Positions 26,659 through 33,696 of a stretch of 33,696 nucleotides of DNA are shown here, piece by piece; positions within the stretch are counted from its first letter, which is position 1; each line of letters opens with the position of its first letter. Location of the stretch: NCBI GenBank assembly GCA_005887685.1, contig VBHJ01000008.1, positions 12,337-46,032 on the forward strand, in the 5' to 3' direction. Source of the DNA: Chloroflexota bacterium. GTDB taxonomy: Bacteria > Chloroflexota > Dormibacteria > Dormibacterales > Dormibacteraceae. The notes under the pieces are model-generated. The model ran no database searches and had not been told where the DNA came from. It saw only the letters and a program-made list of their open reading frames with translations. A program made the translations under genes and the position numbers.

Positions 26659-29325
26659 TCAGTCCTTTGCGATCAGTTCGCGTAGCACCAGGGGGAGGAT
26701 GCCTCCGTGGTGCAGGTAGCCGACCTCGGTCTCGTTGTCGACCCGGGCGCGGGTGGTGAAGCGCTTGACCTTGCCGTCGTCGCTCGCGGCTTCGACCTGA
26801 AAGTCCTGCCCCGGCTTGATGCGTTCCAGGCCGCGGATGGTGAAGCGCTCCTGCCCGCTCAGTCCGAGCGTCTGGGCGTTCTCGCCGGGCGCGAACTGCA
26901 GCGGGAGGATGCCCATGCCGACCAGGTTCGAGCGGTGGATGCGCTCGAAGCTCTCCGCGATGACCGCGCGCACGCCGAGCAGGAGCGGACCTTTCGCGGC
27001 CCAGTCACGTGACGAGCCGGAGCCGTACTCCTTGCCGGCGATCACGATGAGCGGCACTCCCTCCGTCCGGTAGCTTTCGGCCGCGTCGAAGATCGTGCTT
27101 TCCGAACCGTCTGGGAAGTGACGCGTCCAGTAGCCCTCACGCTCGACTAGCTTGTTGCGCAGCCGGATGTTGCCGAACGTCCCGCGCGCCATCACCTCGT
27201 GGTTGCCGCGCCTCGCGCCGTAGCTGTTGAAGTCGGTCCTCTCGACGCTTTGGGCGATGAGGTACTTGCCGGCGGGACTGTCGACCGGGATCGCGCCGGC
27301 GGGCGAGATGTGATCGGTCGTCACCGAGTCCCCCAGCACCGCCAGCGCGCGTGCGCCCTCGACGTCGCGCAGCGCGGACGGCTCGGGACCGAAGTCCTCG
27401 AAGTAGGGCGGCTCCTTGACGTAGGTCGAGCTCTCTTCCCATTTGAAGATCGGCCCGGTCGGCGAGGTCATCTTCTTCCAGTGCTCATCGCCTTCGAAGA
27501 TGCGCGAGTACTCACGCTTGAACATCTCCTGCTTCACGCACTTCTGCACCACGGAGTTGACCTCTTCCGGCGAAGGCCACAGCTCTGACAGCATCACCGG
27601 CTTGCCGTCCTTTGTATGCCCGATGGGGTCTTTCGTGAGGTCGATGTGCACCGTGCCGGCCAGCGCGTACGCGACGACCAGCGGTGGCGAGCCCAGATAG
27701 CTGGCCTTGACGAGCGGGTGGATGCGGGATTCGAAGTTGCGGTTGCCGGAAAGCACCGCGACCACGCTGAGGTTCTCCTTCATCACCGCCGCCTCCACCT
27801 CGGGACTGGCCAGCGGACCTGAGTTGCCGATGCACGTGGTGCAGCCGTAGCCGACGAGGAAGAATCCCAGCTTCTCGAGGGGCTCCATCAATCCCGCGGT
27901 GTTGAGGTAATCGGTCACGACGCGTGAGCCAGGGGCCAGGCTCGTCTTCACATAGGGATGGACGGAGAGTCCGCGCTCGACCGCGTTTTTCGCCAGCAGG
28001 CCCGCGGCCACCATGACCGACGGGTTGGAAGTGTTGGTGCAGCTGGTGATGGCCGCGATCACGACGCAGCCGTTCTCCAGCTTCGCGGTCGGCTCGGCGG
28101 CGACCGCGACCGCGGCGCGCCCGTCGACCGGCCCACCTTCGCCGGTCAGGCGCGAGATTGCGTCCGGACTCGGCTTGGGGTCGTGGGCGAAGGCCGCGTT
28201 GAAGCTGTCCCAGACCTTGGGCAGCGGCGCGCGGTCCTGCGGGCGCTTGGGGCCCGCCAGGCTGGGTTCGATCTTCGAGAGGTCCAGCTCGAGCAGCTCG
28301 CTGAACTTCGGCGTGGGATCGCCGTCGCGCCGAAACAGGCCCTGCTCCTTGGTGTACCGCTCGACCAGGTCGATCTGCTCGCGGCTGCGGCCGGTGATCT
28401 CCAGGTAGCGCAGCGTCTGGGCGTCCACCGGGAACAGCGCGGAAGTGGCCCCGTACTCGGGGCACATGTTGCTCATCGTGGCGCGGTCGGGCACGGACAG
28501 GCTGGACAGACCATCGCCGCAGAACTCGACGAACTTCTCGACCACGCCGTGCTTGCGCAGCATCTCGGTGAGGGTCAGCACGAGGTCGGTCGCGGTGGAT
28601 CCCGCCGGCAGCGCGCCGTGGAAGCGCACCCCGACGACGACGGGCGACGCGAGGTACGCCGGTTGGCCGAGCATCGCCGCCTCGGCCTCGATGCCGCCGA
28701 CTCCCCAGCCCAGCACGCCGAGGCCGTTGACCATGGTCGTGTGCGAGTCCGTGCCCATCAGCGTGTCGGGGACGGCGACCCCGTCGCGGACCTGGACGAC
28801 CCTGGCTACGTACTCGAGGTTGACCTGGTGACAGATGCCCATGCCCGGAGGCACGAGGGAGAAGTTGTGGAACGCCTGCTGCGCCCAGCGGAGGAGCGAG
28901 TAGCGCTCGCGGTTGCGCTCGATCTCCTTTTCGATGTTGCGGGTGTAGGAATCGCGAAAGCCGAACGAGTCGACCTGCACCGAGTGGTCGATGATGAGAT
29001 CGACCGGGACCAGCGGATCGACCCTGCCGGCGTCCTTGCCGGCCCGCTGCATCGCGGATCGCATCGCCGCCAGGTCGACCACGGCCGGCACGCCGGTGAA
29101 GTCCTGCATCAGGACGCGCGCGGGCAGGAACGGAAGCTCGGAGTCAGGCGACGGCGCGGGCCACTTCGCCAGCGCGGCGATGTTCTTCTCGTCCGTGGTG
29201 CCGGCCTGGGCGAGGCGGGTGAGCCCTTCGAGGAGGATCTTCACCGTCATCGGCAGGCCGTCGCCCAAACCCTTCAGCGGATAGAACTCGAGGTCGGTCC
29301 CGCCCAGCTTCGCCCGCTCGATCAT
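26659..29325 (-). CDS. acnA: Aconitate hydratase (AcnA type)
   Basis: 888 residues, the normal AcnA length. The three 4Fe-4S ligands are Cys429 (SCTNTSNPS), Cys495 and Cys498 (GCTTCIGNSGP). Other family marks: PGMGICHQVNLEY, GTDSHTTMVNGLGVLGWGVGG, the swivel-domain sequence SVTTDHISPAGAI and GKEYGSGSSRDWAAKGP with the active-site Ser/Arg loop. It interconverts citrate and isocitrate via cis-aconitate in the TCA cycle (cytosol); AcnA homologues can also bind mRNA as iron-free regulators, and some AcnA-type enzymes act on 2-methylisocitrate. The start is ATG 29325. It is monocistronic here, divergent from the sugar transporter operon and convergent with the zinc-ribbon gene. Confidence 0.97.
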   Translation of the reverse strand: MIERAKLGGTDLEFYPLKGLGDGLPMTVKILLEGLTRLAQAGTTDEKNIAALAKWPAPSPDSELPFLPARVLMQDFTGVPAVVDLAAMRSAMQRAGKDAGRVDPLVPVDLIIDHSVQVDSFGFRDSYTRNIEKEIERNRERYSLLRWAQQAFHNFSLVPPGMGICHQVNLEYVARVVQVRDGVAVPDTLMGTDSHTTMVNGLGVLGWGVGGIEAEAAMLGQPAYLASPVVVGVRFHGALPAGSTATDLVLTLTEMLRKHGVVEKFVEFCGDGLSSLSVPDRATMSNMCPEYGATSALFPVDAQTLRYLEITGRSREQIDLVERYTKEQGLFRRDGDPTPKFSELLELDLSKIEPSLAGPKRPQDRAPLPKVWDSFNAAFAHDPKPSPDAISRLTGEGGPVDGRAAVAVAAEPTAKLENGCVVIAAITSCTNTSNPSVMVAAGLLAKNAVERGLSVHPYVKTSLAPGSRVVTDYLNTAGLMEPLEKLGFFLVGYGCTTCIGNSGPLASPEVEAAVMKENLSVVAVLSGNRNFESRIHPLVKASYLGSPPLVVAYALAGTVHIDLTKDPIGHTKDGKPVMLSELWPSPEEVNSVVQKCVKQEMFKREYSRIFEGDEHWKKMTSPTGPIFKWEESSTYVKEPPYFEDFGPEPSALRDVEGARALAVLGDSVTTDHISPAGAIPVDSPAGKYLIAQSVERTDFNSYGARRGNHEVMARGTFGNIRLRNKLVEREGYWTRHFPDGSESTIFDAAESYRTEGVPLIVIAGKEYGSGSSRDWAAKGPLLLGVRAVIAESFERIHRSNLVGMGILPLQFAPGENAQTLGLSGQERFTIRGLERIKPGQDFQVEAASDDGKVKRFTTRARVDNETEVGYLHHGGILPLVLRELIAKD

Positions 29326-29382
29326 TCATCGCAAAGATACCGGGTCTCTTGATCCGTCCTCGATCGGCGGCCGAATTGGTCC

Positions 29383-29411
29383 TTGACAGGAATTTGGGTC
29401 CGGAATAGATT
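29383..29411 (+). promoter_or_regulatory. Near-consensus housekeeping promoter of the sugar-uptake operon
   Basis: -35 TTGACA (29383-29388), a 17-bp spacer and -10 TAGATT (29406-29411). Predicted start of transcription near 29418, giving a leader of about 80 nt before the binding-protein ATG at 29498. It is the strongest promoter match I found in the window. Confidence 0.8.
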
Positions 29412-29416
29412 CCCGC

Positions 29417-29428
29417 TAAACCGATTTA
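29417..29428. promoter_or_regulatory. LacI-like operator candidate over the transcription start
   Basis: TAAACCGATTTA is a near palindrome with a central CG step (5 of 6 pairs symmetric), the type of site bound by LacI-family sugar repressors. Its position directly after the -10 box is right for repression. No LacI-family gene is in the window. Confidence 0.4.
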
Positions 29429-29497
29429 CTCCCGCTCTTCAATGTGTCTGGAGAGCGCCACGGGAGCGGCTCGACGCACAACTAGGGAGGAGACTCG

Positions 29498-30745
29498 ATG
29501 GCCTGGATCCGTTGGAGCAGATCGGTTGGGGTCACGCTGCTCGCGCTGGTCGCCGTGGTGGCAACCGCGTGCGGGAGCAGCGGGGGAAACACCCCGACCC
29601 AAACCCTGAACCGCAGCGGCACGATCACGATCTGGCACGGTTACGAGGGCACGTACCTCGACGCCAAGAAAGCGATCTACGACGCGTACACGAAGCAGTA
29701 TCCGAACGTGACGATCAACCTGGTCCACAAGCCGAACCTGACCGATGCCGTCACCGCCGCGGCGGGCGCGGGACAGGGCCCCGACATCGTGGCGTGGGTC
29801 GACGACCAGATCGGTAAATGGGTGAAGCTCGAGGCCATCAAGCCGATGGACGCATACGTGTCCAGGGACTACATGACCTCCCAGTTCACCTCCGCCGCGG
29901 TGGACGCCGCGACGTTCGAGGGCAAGACCTACGGCATGCCCGAGGCCGTCGAGGCCATCACGATCATCTACAACAAGAAGCTGATCACCAGCAGCCAGAT
30001 CCCCAAGACGACCGATGGGCTGGTGAGCTTCGCCAAGACCTACAGCCAGAGCAACCCGGGATCGTACGGCGTGGTCTGGAACCCCAAAGACGCCTACTTC
30101 CAGGCACCGTGGATCTACGGTTCCGGAGGTTTCTACGTCAAGGCCGATGGCAGCGTCGGTCTGAACAGCAGCGGCACCAAAGCAGGCTTCAACTACGTGG
30201 CCAGCTTCAAGGGCGCGATGCCCGCCGGCGTTGACTACGGCATCGCCGACACGCTGTTCAAGGAAGGCAAGGCGGCCATGATCATCAACGGACCATGGTC
30301 GGTCGCCGACTACTTGAAGGCCGGCGTGGACTACGGATACGCCACGCTGCCGGTGGTCCAGGCATCCGGCAAGGCCGCGTCGCCGTTTGTCGGAGTGAAG
30401 ACGCTCATGCTGGGCGCTTACTCGACAAACCCCGCGCTCGCGGTCGACGTCATGAAGTTCTTCTCCAACTCGACCAACCAGACGAACATGGTCCTCACCA
30501 CGCGCGAGATCCCGGCCAACAAGCTGGCGCTGGCGGACCCGAAGGTCCAGGCGATTCCCGACATCGCGGGATTCGGCGCTCAGGTGAAGAACGGCGTGCC
30601 GCTCCCCAACACACCTTTCATGTCCGCTTTGTGGGACCCGGTCGCGAAGGCGCTGGAGGCCGTGTGGACGGGTAAGCAATCGGTGGACGATGCGTTACGT
30701 GACGCCCAAACCGCTGCGGAGAAAAACGTCGCTCAGCTCAAGTAG
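29498..30745 (+). CDS. Sugar ABC transporter substrate-binding lipoprotein (MalE-like)
   Basis: 415 residues. A signal peptide ends in VATACGSSGG with the lipidated Cys25. The mature protein is a cluster B/D binding protein: TITIWHGYEGTYLD, GQGPDIVAWVDDQIGKWV, TYGMPEAVEAITIIYNKKL, AMIINGPWSVADY and the C-terminal QSVDDALRDAQTAAEKNV. The MalE-like phrases and the downstream GH15 enzyme point to maltodextrin, isomaltodextrin or a similar alpha-glucan oligomer; exact specificity is inference. It is displayed outside the cell, anchored in the membrane. A strong Shine-Dalgarno GGAGGAG (29486-29492) lies 5 nt before the ATG. It is first in the operon and followed by a stable hairpin that may set its higher expression. 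Confidence 0.94.
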   Translation: MAWIRWSRSVGVTLLALVAVVATACGSSGGNTPTQTLNRSGTITIWHGYEGTYLDAKKAIYDAYTKQYPNVTINLVHKPNLTDAVTAAAGAGQGPDIVAWVDDQIGKWVKLEAIKPMDAYVSRDYMTSQFTSAAVDAATFEGKTYGMPEAVEAITIIYNKKLITSSQIPKTTDGLVSFAKTYSQSNPGSYGVVWNPKDAYFQAPWIYGSGGFYVKADGSVGLNSSGTKAGFNYVASFKGAMPAGVDYGIADTLFKEGKAAMIINGPWSVADYLKAGVDYGYATLPVVQASGKAASPFVGVKTLMLGAYSTNPALAVDVMKFFSNSTNQTNMVLTTREIPANKLALADPKVQAIPDIAGFGAQVKNGVPLPNTPFMSALWDPVAKALEAVWTGKQSVDDALRDAQTAAEKNVAQLK

Positions 30746-30762
30746 GTAAGTGATCGAAATGC

Positions 30763-30787
30763 GGGGGCGGCAGTCTCTGCCGCCCTC
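30763..30787 (+). other. Intercistronic hairpin between binding-protein and permease genes
   Basis: GGGCGGCAG / CTGCCGCCC forms a perfect 9-bp stem with a TCT triloop (30765-30785); a G-U and a G-C pair extend it to 11 bp in RNA. It lies 17 bp after the binding-protein stop and lacks a T-run. Such hairpins after malE-type genes are known to protect upstream mRNA or cause partial termination. Confidence 0.65.
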
Positions 30788-30803
30788 CGCTGTCTGCTGA
30801 CAC

Positions 30804-31715
30804 ATGTATCGAGTACGCGCGGGAACGACGCTCGCGTACCTGACGCCGATGATCATCGGCGTCGGCCTGATCAGCTTCTACCCGATTCTCTACAACGTCT
30901 TCATCTCGGCCACGAATCAGAACCTCTACCACTTTCGCCACTACACCTTCATCGGCCTGACCAACTACCAGAACCTTCTCAAGACCTTCGACGCCGACTT
31001 CTTCATCGTGCTCGGCAGGACTTTCCTCTTCGTCGCCATCTGCATTCCGCTGTTCCTGGCGGTCGGGATGCTCACGGCTCTGGCGCTGAACCATCCGGCG
31101 GTTCGCTTCAAGGCGTTCTGGAGGGTGGCGCTGATCGTGCCGTGGGCCGTGCCCAGCTACATCACGGCGCTGGTCTGGAAGTTCTTCTTCAACGGCGAGT
31201 TCGGGACGCTGAACCAGCTGTACAGGCTCGTCGCCGGTCCCCAGGCCAGCCTTCCCTGGCTGACCGATCCGAACTGGGCGTTTGGCTCCATCGTGCTGGC
31301 GAATCTCTGGATGTCGTACCCGTTCTTCATGGTGGTCATCCTCGGCGCGCTGCAGAGCATTCCCAGCGAGCTTTACGAAGCCGCCGCGGTCGATGGCGCG
31401 GGGGCATGGCGCAAGTTCTGGCGGATCACACTGCCGCTGCTGCGGCCGGCGATCCTTCCGGCAACCGTGCTCAGCGCGATCCTGACGTTCAACACGCTCA
31501 ACACCGCGTACCTCATCACCCAAGGCGGCCCGTTTGTCAGCGCCGCGAAACCGGGCGCCACCGAATTCGTGATGGTCTACGCGTTCCGCGAAGCGTTCCA
31601 GCTGTTCAACTTCGGTTACATCGCGGCGTTCGCGGTCGTGATCTTCGCGATGCTGTTCGGCGTCACGCTGGCCAGCCTTCGGTTCAGCGGCCTCGTGCGT
31701 GAGGAGGCGCGGTGA
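30804..31715 (+). CDS. Sugar ABC transporter permease (MalF-like)
   Basis: 303 residues with six predicted membrane helices, starting LAYLTPMIIGVGLISFYPILYNVFIS. The EAA loop EAAAVDGAGAWRKFWRITLPLLRP (about residues 192-215) is the docking site for the ATPase. It lacks the long periplasmic loop of Enterobacterial MalF, like other CUT1 permeases such as UgpA or LacF. The start is ATG 30804, 58 bp after the binding protein; no strong Shine-Dalgarno is seen. Its stop overlaps the next start by GTGA. No ATPase gene is visible, so a shared MsmK/UgpC-type ATPase encoded elsewhere is expected. Confidence 0.94.
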   Translation: MYRVRAGTTLAYLTPMIIGVGLISFYPILYNVFISATNQNLYHFRHYTFIGLTNYQNLLKTFDADFFIVLGRTFLFVAICIPLFLAVGMLTALALNHPAVRFKAFWRVALIVPWAVPSYITALVWKFFFNGEFGTLNQLYRLVAGPQASLPWLTDPNWAFGSIVLANLWMSYPFFMVVILGALQSIPSELYEAAAVDGAGAWRKFWRITLPLLRPAILPATVLSAILTFNTLNTAYLITQGGPFVSAAKPGATEFVMVYAFREAFQLFNFGYIAAFAVVIFAMLFGVTLASLRFSGLVREEAR

Positions 31716-32548
31716 AGGCTCTCTCGCGCTACGGCGTGCCGGCTCTGCTCTATGTCTATTTGACCGCGATGGTGATATTCGCCCTGTTCCCGGCCTTCTT
31801 CGTGGTGCAGGCGGCGTTCCGTCCGGGGCAGTCGCTCTACTCGCTCACCCTGAGCCTCTGGCCGGACCATCCGACGCTGGACAACTTCATCTACATCTGG
31901 ACGAAAAAGCCGTTCCCGCTCTGGCTCCGCAACAGTGTCGGGGTGTCGGTGGGCACGATGCTGGCCGGCCTCGTCGGCTCTGCGACCGGCGCGTACGCGC
32001 TGTCGCGCTTTCGCTTTGCCGGTAAGCGGATGACCCTGATCCTGCTACTTGCCATCCAGGCCTTTCCATCGGTGCTCGCGCTGATCCCGATCTACCTGAT
32101 CCTCAAGACGGTTGGCCTTTACGGCTCGCCCTTCGGGCTCATCCTCGCGTACATGTCGATTGCGCTGGTCTTCTGCACGTGGAACTTGAAGGGCTACTTC
32201 GACACCATCCCTCGTGAGCTGGATGAAGCCGCGCTCATCGACGGGTGCACGGTGACCCAGGCGTTCTGGCGCATCATCCTTCCCCTCTCCCTGCCGGCAC
32301 TTGCGGTGACGGCGCTGCTGATGTTCCTCACCGCCTGGAACGAGTGGGTGATGGCCTCGGTGCTGCTGCAGGATGAGAACACGTACACCGTCCCCGTCGG
32401 CCTTTGGGGTCTGCAGAACGACTACCGGGTGCCGTGGGGTTACTTTGCGGCCGCCTCGCTCATCGTCTCGGTTCCGGTGATGGCGCTCTTCCTTGGGCTG
32501 CAGAGATATTTCCGGGCGGGGCTGACCGTGGGCGGCGTCAAGGGCTGA
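31712..32548 (+). CDS. Sugar ABC transporter permease (MalG-like)
   Basis: 278 residues, six predicted helices and the EAA loop ELDEAALIDGCTVTQAFWRIILPLSLPAL. The C-terminal GLQRYFRAGLTVGGVKG is the usual ending of CUT1 MalG-type permeases. The start is GTG 31712, overlapping the MalF-like stop (GTGA) and preceded by GAGGAGG at 31701-31707. With the previous gene it forms the membrane channel for the imported oligosaccharide. Its TGA overlaps a CTG that probably starts the GH15 gene. Confidence 0.95.
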   Translation: MKALSRYGVPALLYVYLTAMVIFALFPAFFVVQAAFRPGQSLYSLTLSLWPDHPTLDNFIYIWTKKPFPLWLRNSVGVSVGTMLAGLVGSATGAYALSRFRFAGKRMTLILLLAIQAFPSVLALIPIYLILKTVGLYGSPFGLILAYMSIALVFCTWNLKGYFDTIPRELDEAALIDGCTVTQAFWRIILPLSLPALAVTALLMFLTAWNEWVMASVLLQDENTYTVPVGLWGLQNDYRVPWGYFAAASLIVSVPVMALFLGLQRYFRAGLTVGGVKG

Positions 32549-33696
32549 CGCGAAACCACCGGCTTGTGGTTTTCACGGGCGCGCTCGTCGCCGCGCTCGC
32601 CATTGTTGCGATCGTCGTCTTCCGGCCGGCGAGCGAGTGGACGTCAGACGTCGCGCCGGTCGCCAACGTGGCGGCGGATCGATGGACGACCGGTGACAAG
32701 GACGCCATCGGCACGGCGTACAGCAGCCAGTCGAACGTATGGTTCACCGCCGCGCACGGCACCCTGTCCGACGTGCTCTATCCAACCGTCGACGCCGACA
32801 ACCTGCGTCAGTTCGGATTTCTCGTCACGGATGGATCGAGCTTTTTCTTCGACGCCGCGACGCAGGGCGTCGCGAGCTCACGCGTAACCGACGATCGCGC
32901 GCTCACCTACGTGCTGCAGGTCGACGACCCGGTGCACCAGTTCAGCCTGGTCACCGAAGTGGCCACCGACCCGGCCAGCGCGGTGGTCGTGGTCCGAGGA
33001 CACCTGATCGGCCACACCTCCAACCTGACGGTGTACGGCTACCTCGTGCCGCATCTCGGCGGCTCGGGCGCAGCGCAAACCGCTTTCTTCGACGGCTCGC
33101 GCGGATACGTGAACAAGCACGGCTTGTGGCTCGCGGTCGGCGGCGACACGACGAGCGACCAGCGGACGGCGGGCTACCTCGGCCGCGGCGACGGCTATGA
33201 CCAGCTTCACCATGACGCGCTCTCGAGTCGCTTCCGGCAGGCCGGCCCGGGCCGCGTCACGCTCACCTGGAAGCTCAACAGCGGAGGCGGCTCCTGGGTC
33301 AGCGAGCTCGCGTTTGCGACGAGCCGGGCGGCGGCCGACGGCGAGCTGAACGCGATCCAGAACAGTGGCGTCCAGGCCGTGTTCGACAGCTATCGCGGCG
33401 GCTGGCGCAAGTACACACAGCAGCTGAGCGCGCCTCCGGGCGACGCGTCGCTCTTTTTCTACAGCGCCGAGGTGATCAAGATGGCCGAGGACAAGCTGCA
33501 CCCGGGGGCCATCGTCGCCTCGCTCGCCCGCCCCTGGGGCGACACCGCTCCGGACGACGACGGTGATGTCGGCTACCGCAAGGTGTGGCCACGCGACCTC
33601 TATCACGCGGCGAGCGGGCTGCTTGCCGCCGGCGACTCGGCAACCGCCTACGACGTGCTTCGTTTCATGGGCAAGCAGCAGAAAAGCGATGGCAGC
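32545..33696 (+). CDS. GH15 glucoamylase/glucodextranase-type enzyme, N-terminal part (3' end beyond window)
   Basis: At least 384 codons to the right edge. Residues 2-25 (TRNHRLVVFTGALVAALAIV and on) are a positively charged n-region plus hydrophobic core: a signal peptide or anchor without a lipobox. The n-region is only included if translation begins at CTG 32545 (CTGA overlap with the permease stop); the first standard start, GTG 32566, removes it. Residues about 40-310 match the beta-sandwich N-domain of bacterial glucoamylases and glucodextranases (ATDRW-like ADRWTTGDKDAIGTAYSSQS, SDVLYPTVDADNLRQFGFLVTDG). The catalytic (alpha/alpha)6 barrel begins near 330, with GYRKVWPRDLYHAASGLLAAG. 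It is predicted to release glucose from alpha-glucans outside the cell, feeding the linked importer. Exact linkage specificity cannot be read from this part. Confidence 0.88.
   Translation, partial: MTRNHRLVVFTGALVAALAIVAIVVFRPASEWTSDVAPVANVAADRWTTGDKDAIGTAYSSQSNVWFTAAHGTLSDVLYPTVDADNLRQFGFLVTDGSSFFFDAATQGVASSRVTDDRALTYVLQVDDPVHQFSLVTEVATDPASAVVVVRGHLIGHTSNLTVYGYLVPHLGGSGAAQTAFFDGSRGYVNKHGLWLAVGGDTTSDQRTAGYLGRGDGYDQLHHDALSSRFRQAGPGRVTLTWKLNSGGGSWVSELAFATSRAAADGELNAIQNSGVQAVFDSYRGGWRKYTQQLSAPPGDASLFFYSAEVIKMAEDKLHPGAIVASLARPWGDTAPDDDGDVGYRKVWPRDLYHAASGLLAAGDSATAYDVLRFMGKQQKSDGS

Noticed and set aside
27958-29352. Plus-strand frame of 464 codons opposite aconitase
   Set aside because: Antisense shadow of a fully conserved aconitase gene.

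Overview
The window is high-GC (roughly two-thirds G+C by eye) bacterial chromosome. Genes are tightly packed with many 1-25 bp overlaps and frequent GTG and TTG starts. The content is rich in two-component and cyclic-nucleotide signalling, with a CpaF/TadA-type motor ATPase, a PucR-type regulator and a MalEFG-type sugar importer. This fits a soil-type, largely uncultured lineage near Chloroflexota, Dormibacterota or Actinomycetota. That placement is inference; no rRNA or tRNA gene is visible to settle it.

Region 1 (1-7778) is a signalling block. A minus-strand operon of five genes reads STAS anti-sigma-factor antagonist, RsbW-like HATPase, a stand-alone histidine-kinase dimerisation helix pair, a receiver-GGDEF protein, and a very large protein cut by the left edge. 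That last gene is one uninterrupted frame of at least 1534 codons. It joins a CpaF-type secretion/pilus ATPase to a winged-helix-like segment, a class III nucleotide cyclase and a STAND-type AAA module with a degenerate Walker A. A receiver-SpoIIE phosphatase is transcribed divergently and supplies the phosphatase needed to complete a partner-switching circuit.

Region 2 (7892-14826) holds a membrane hybrid histidine kinase on the minus strand. Divergent from it is an overlapping operon of a PAS/GAF sensor kinase, a single-domain response regulator and a Ser/Thr kinase with a V4R-like C-terminal sensor.

Region 3 (15036-20241) holds a GT4 glycosyltransferase, a ThuA-Gfo/Idh/MocA fusion and a second Gfo/Idh/MocA oxidoreductase, facing a DinB/TPR-like protein and a lipoprotein. 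Region 4 (20268-29325) is metabolic: glutamate synthase large subunit, a PucR-family regulator, a small zinc-ribbon protein and aconitase. Region 5 (29498-33696) is a sugar-uptake operon (binding lipoprotein, two permeases, then a secreted or membrane-anchored GH15 enzyme cut by the right edge). It is preceded by a near-consensus promoter and a LacI-like operator candidate.

Outside the genes, two unrelated convergent intergenic gaps (7779-7891 and 26573-26658) each carry a pair of the same 18-bp palindrome built on TAGTCCGGACTA. Three genes (17780, 19358 on the minus strand, 32545) have N-termini that can only be encoded if translation starts at ATA or CTG overlapping the previous stop. No CRISPR array, IS element, tRNA or rRNA was found, and no gene-free stretch exceeds about 220 bp.
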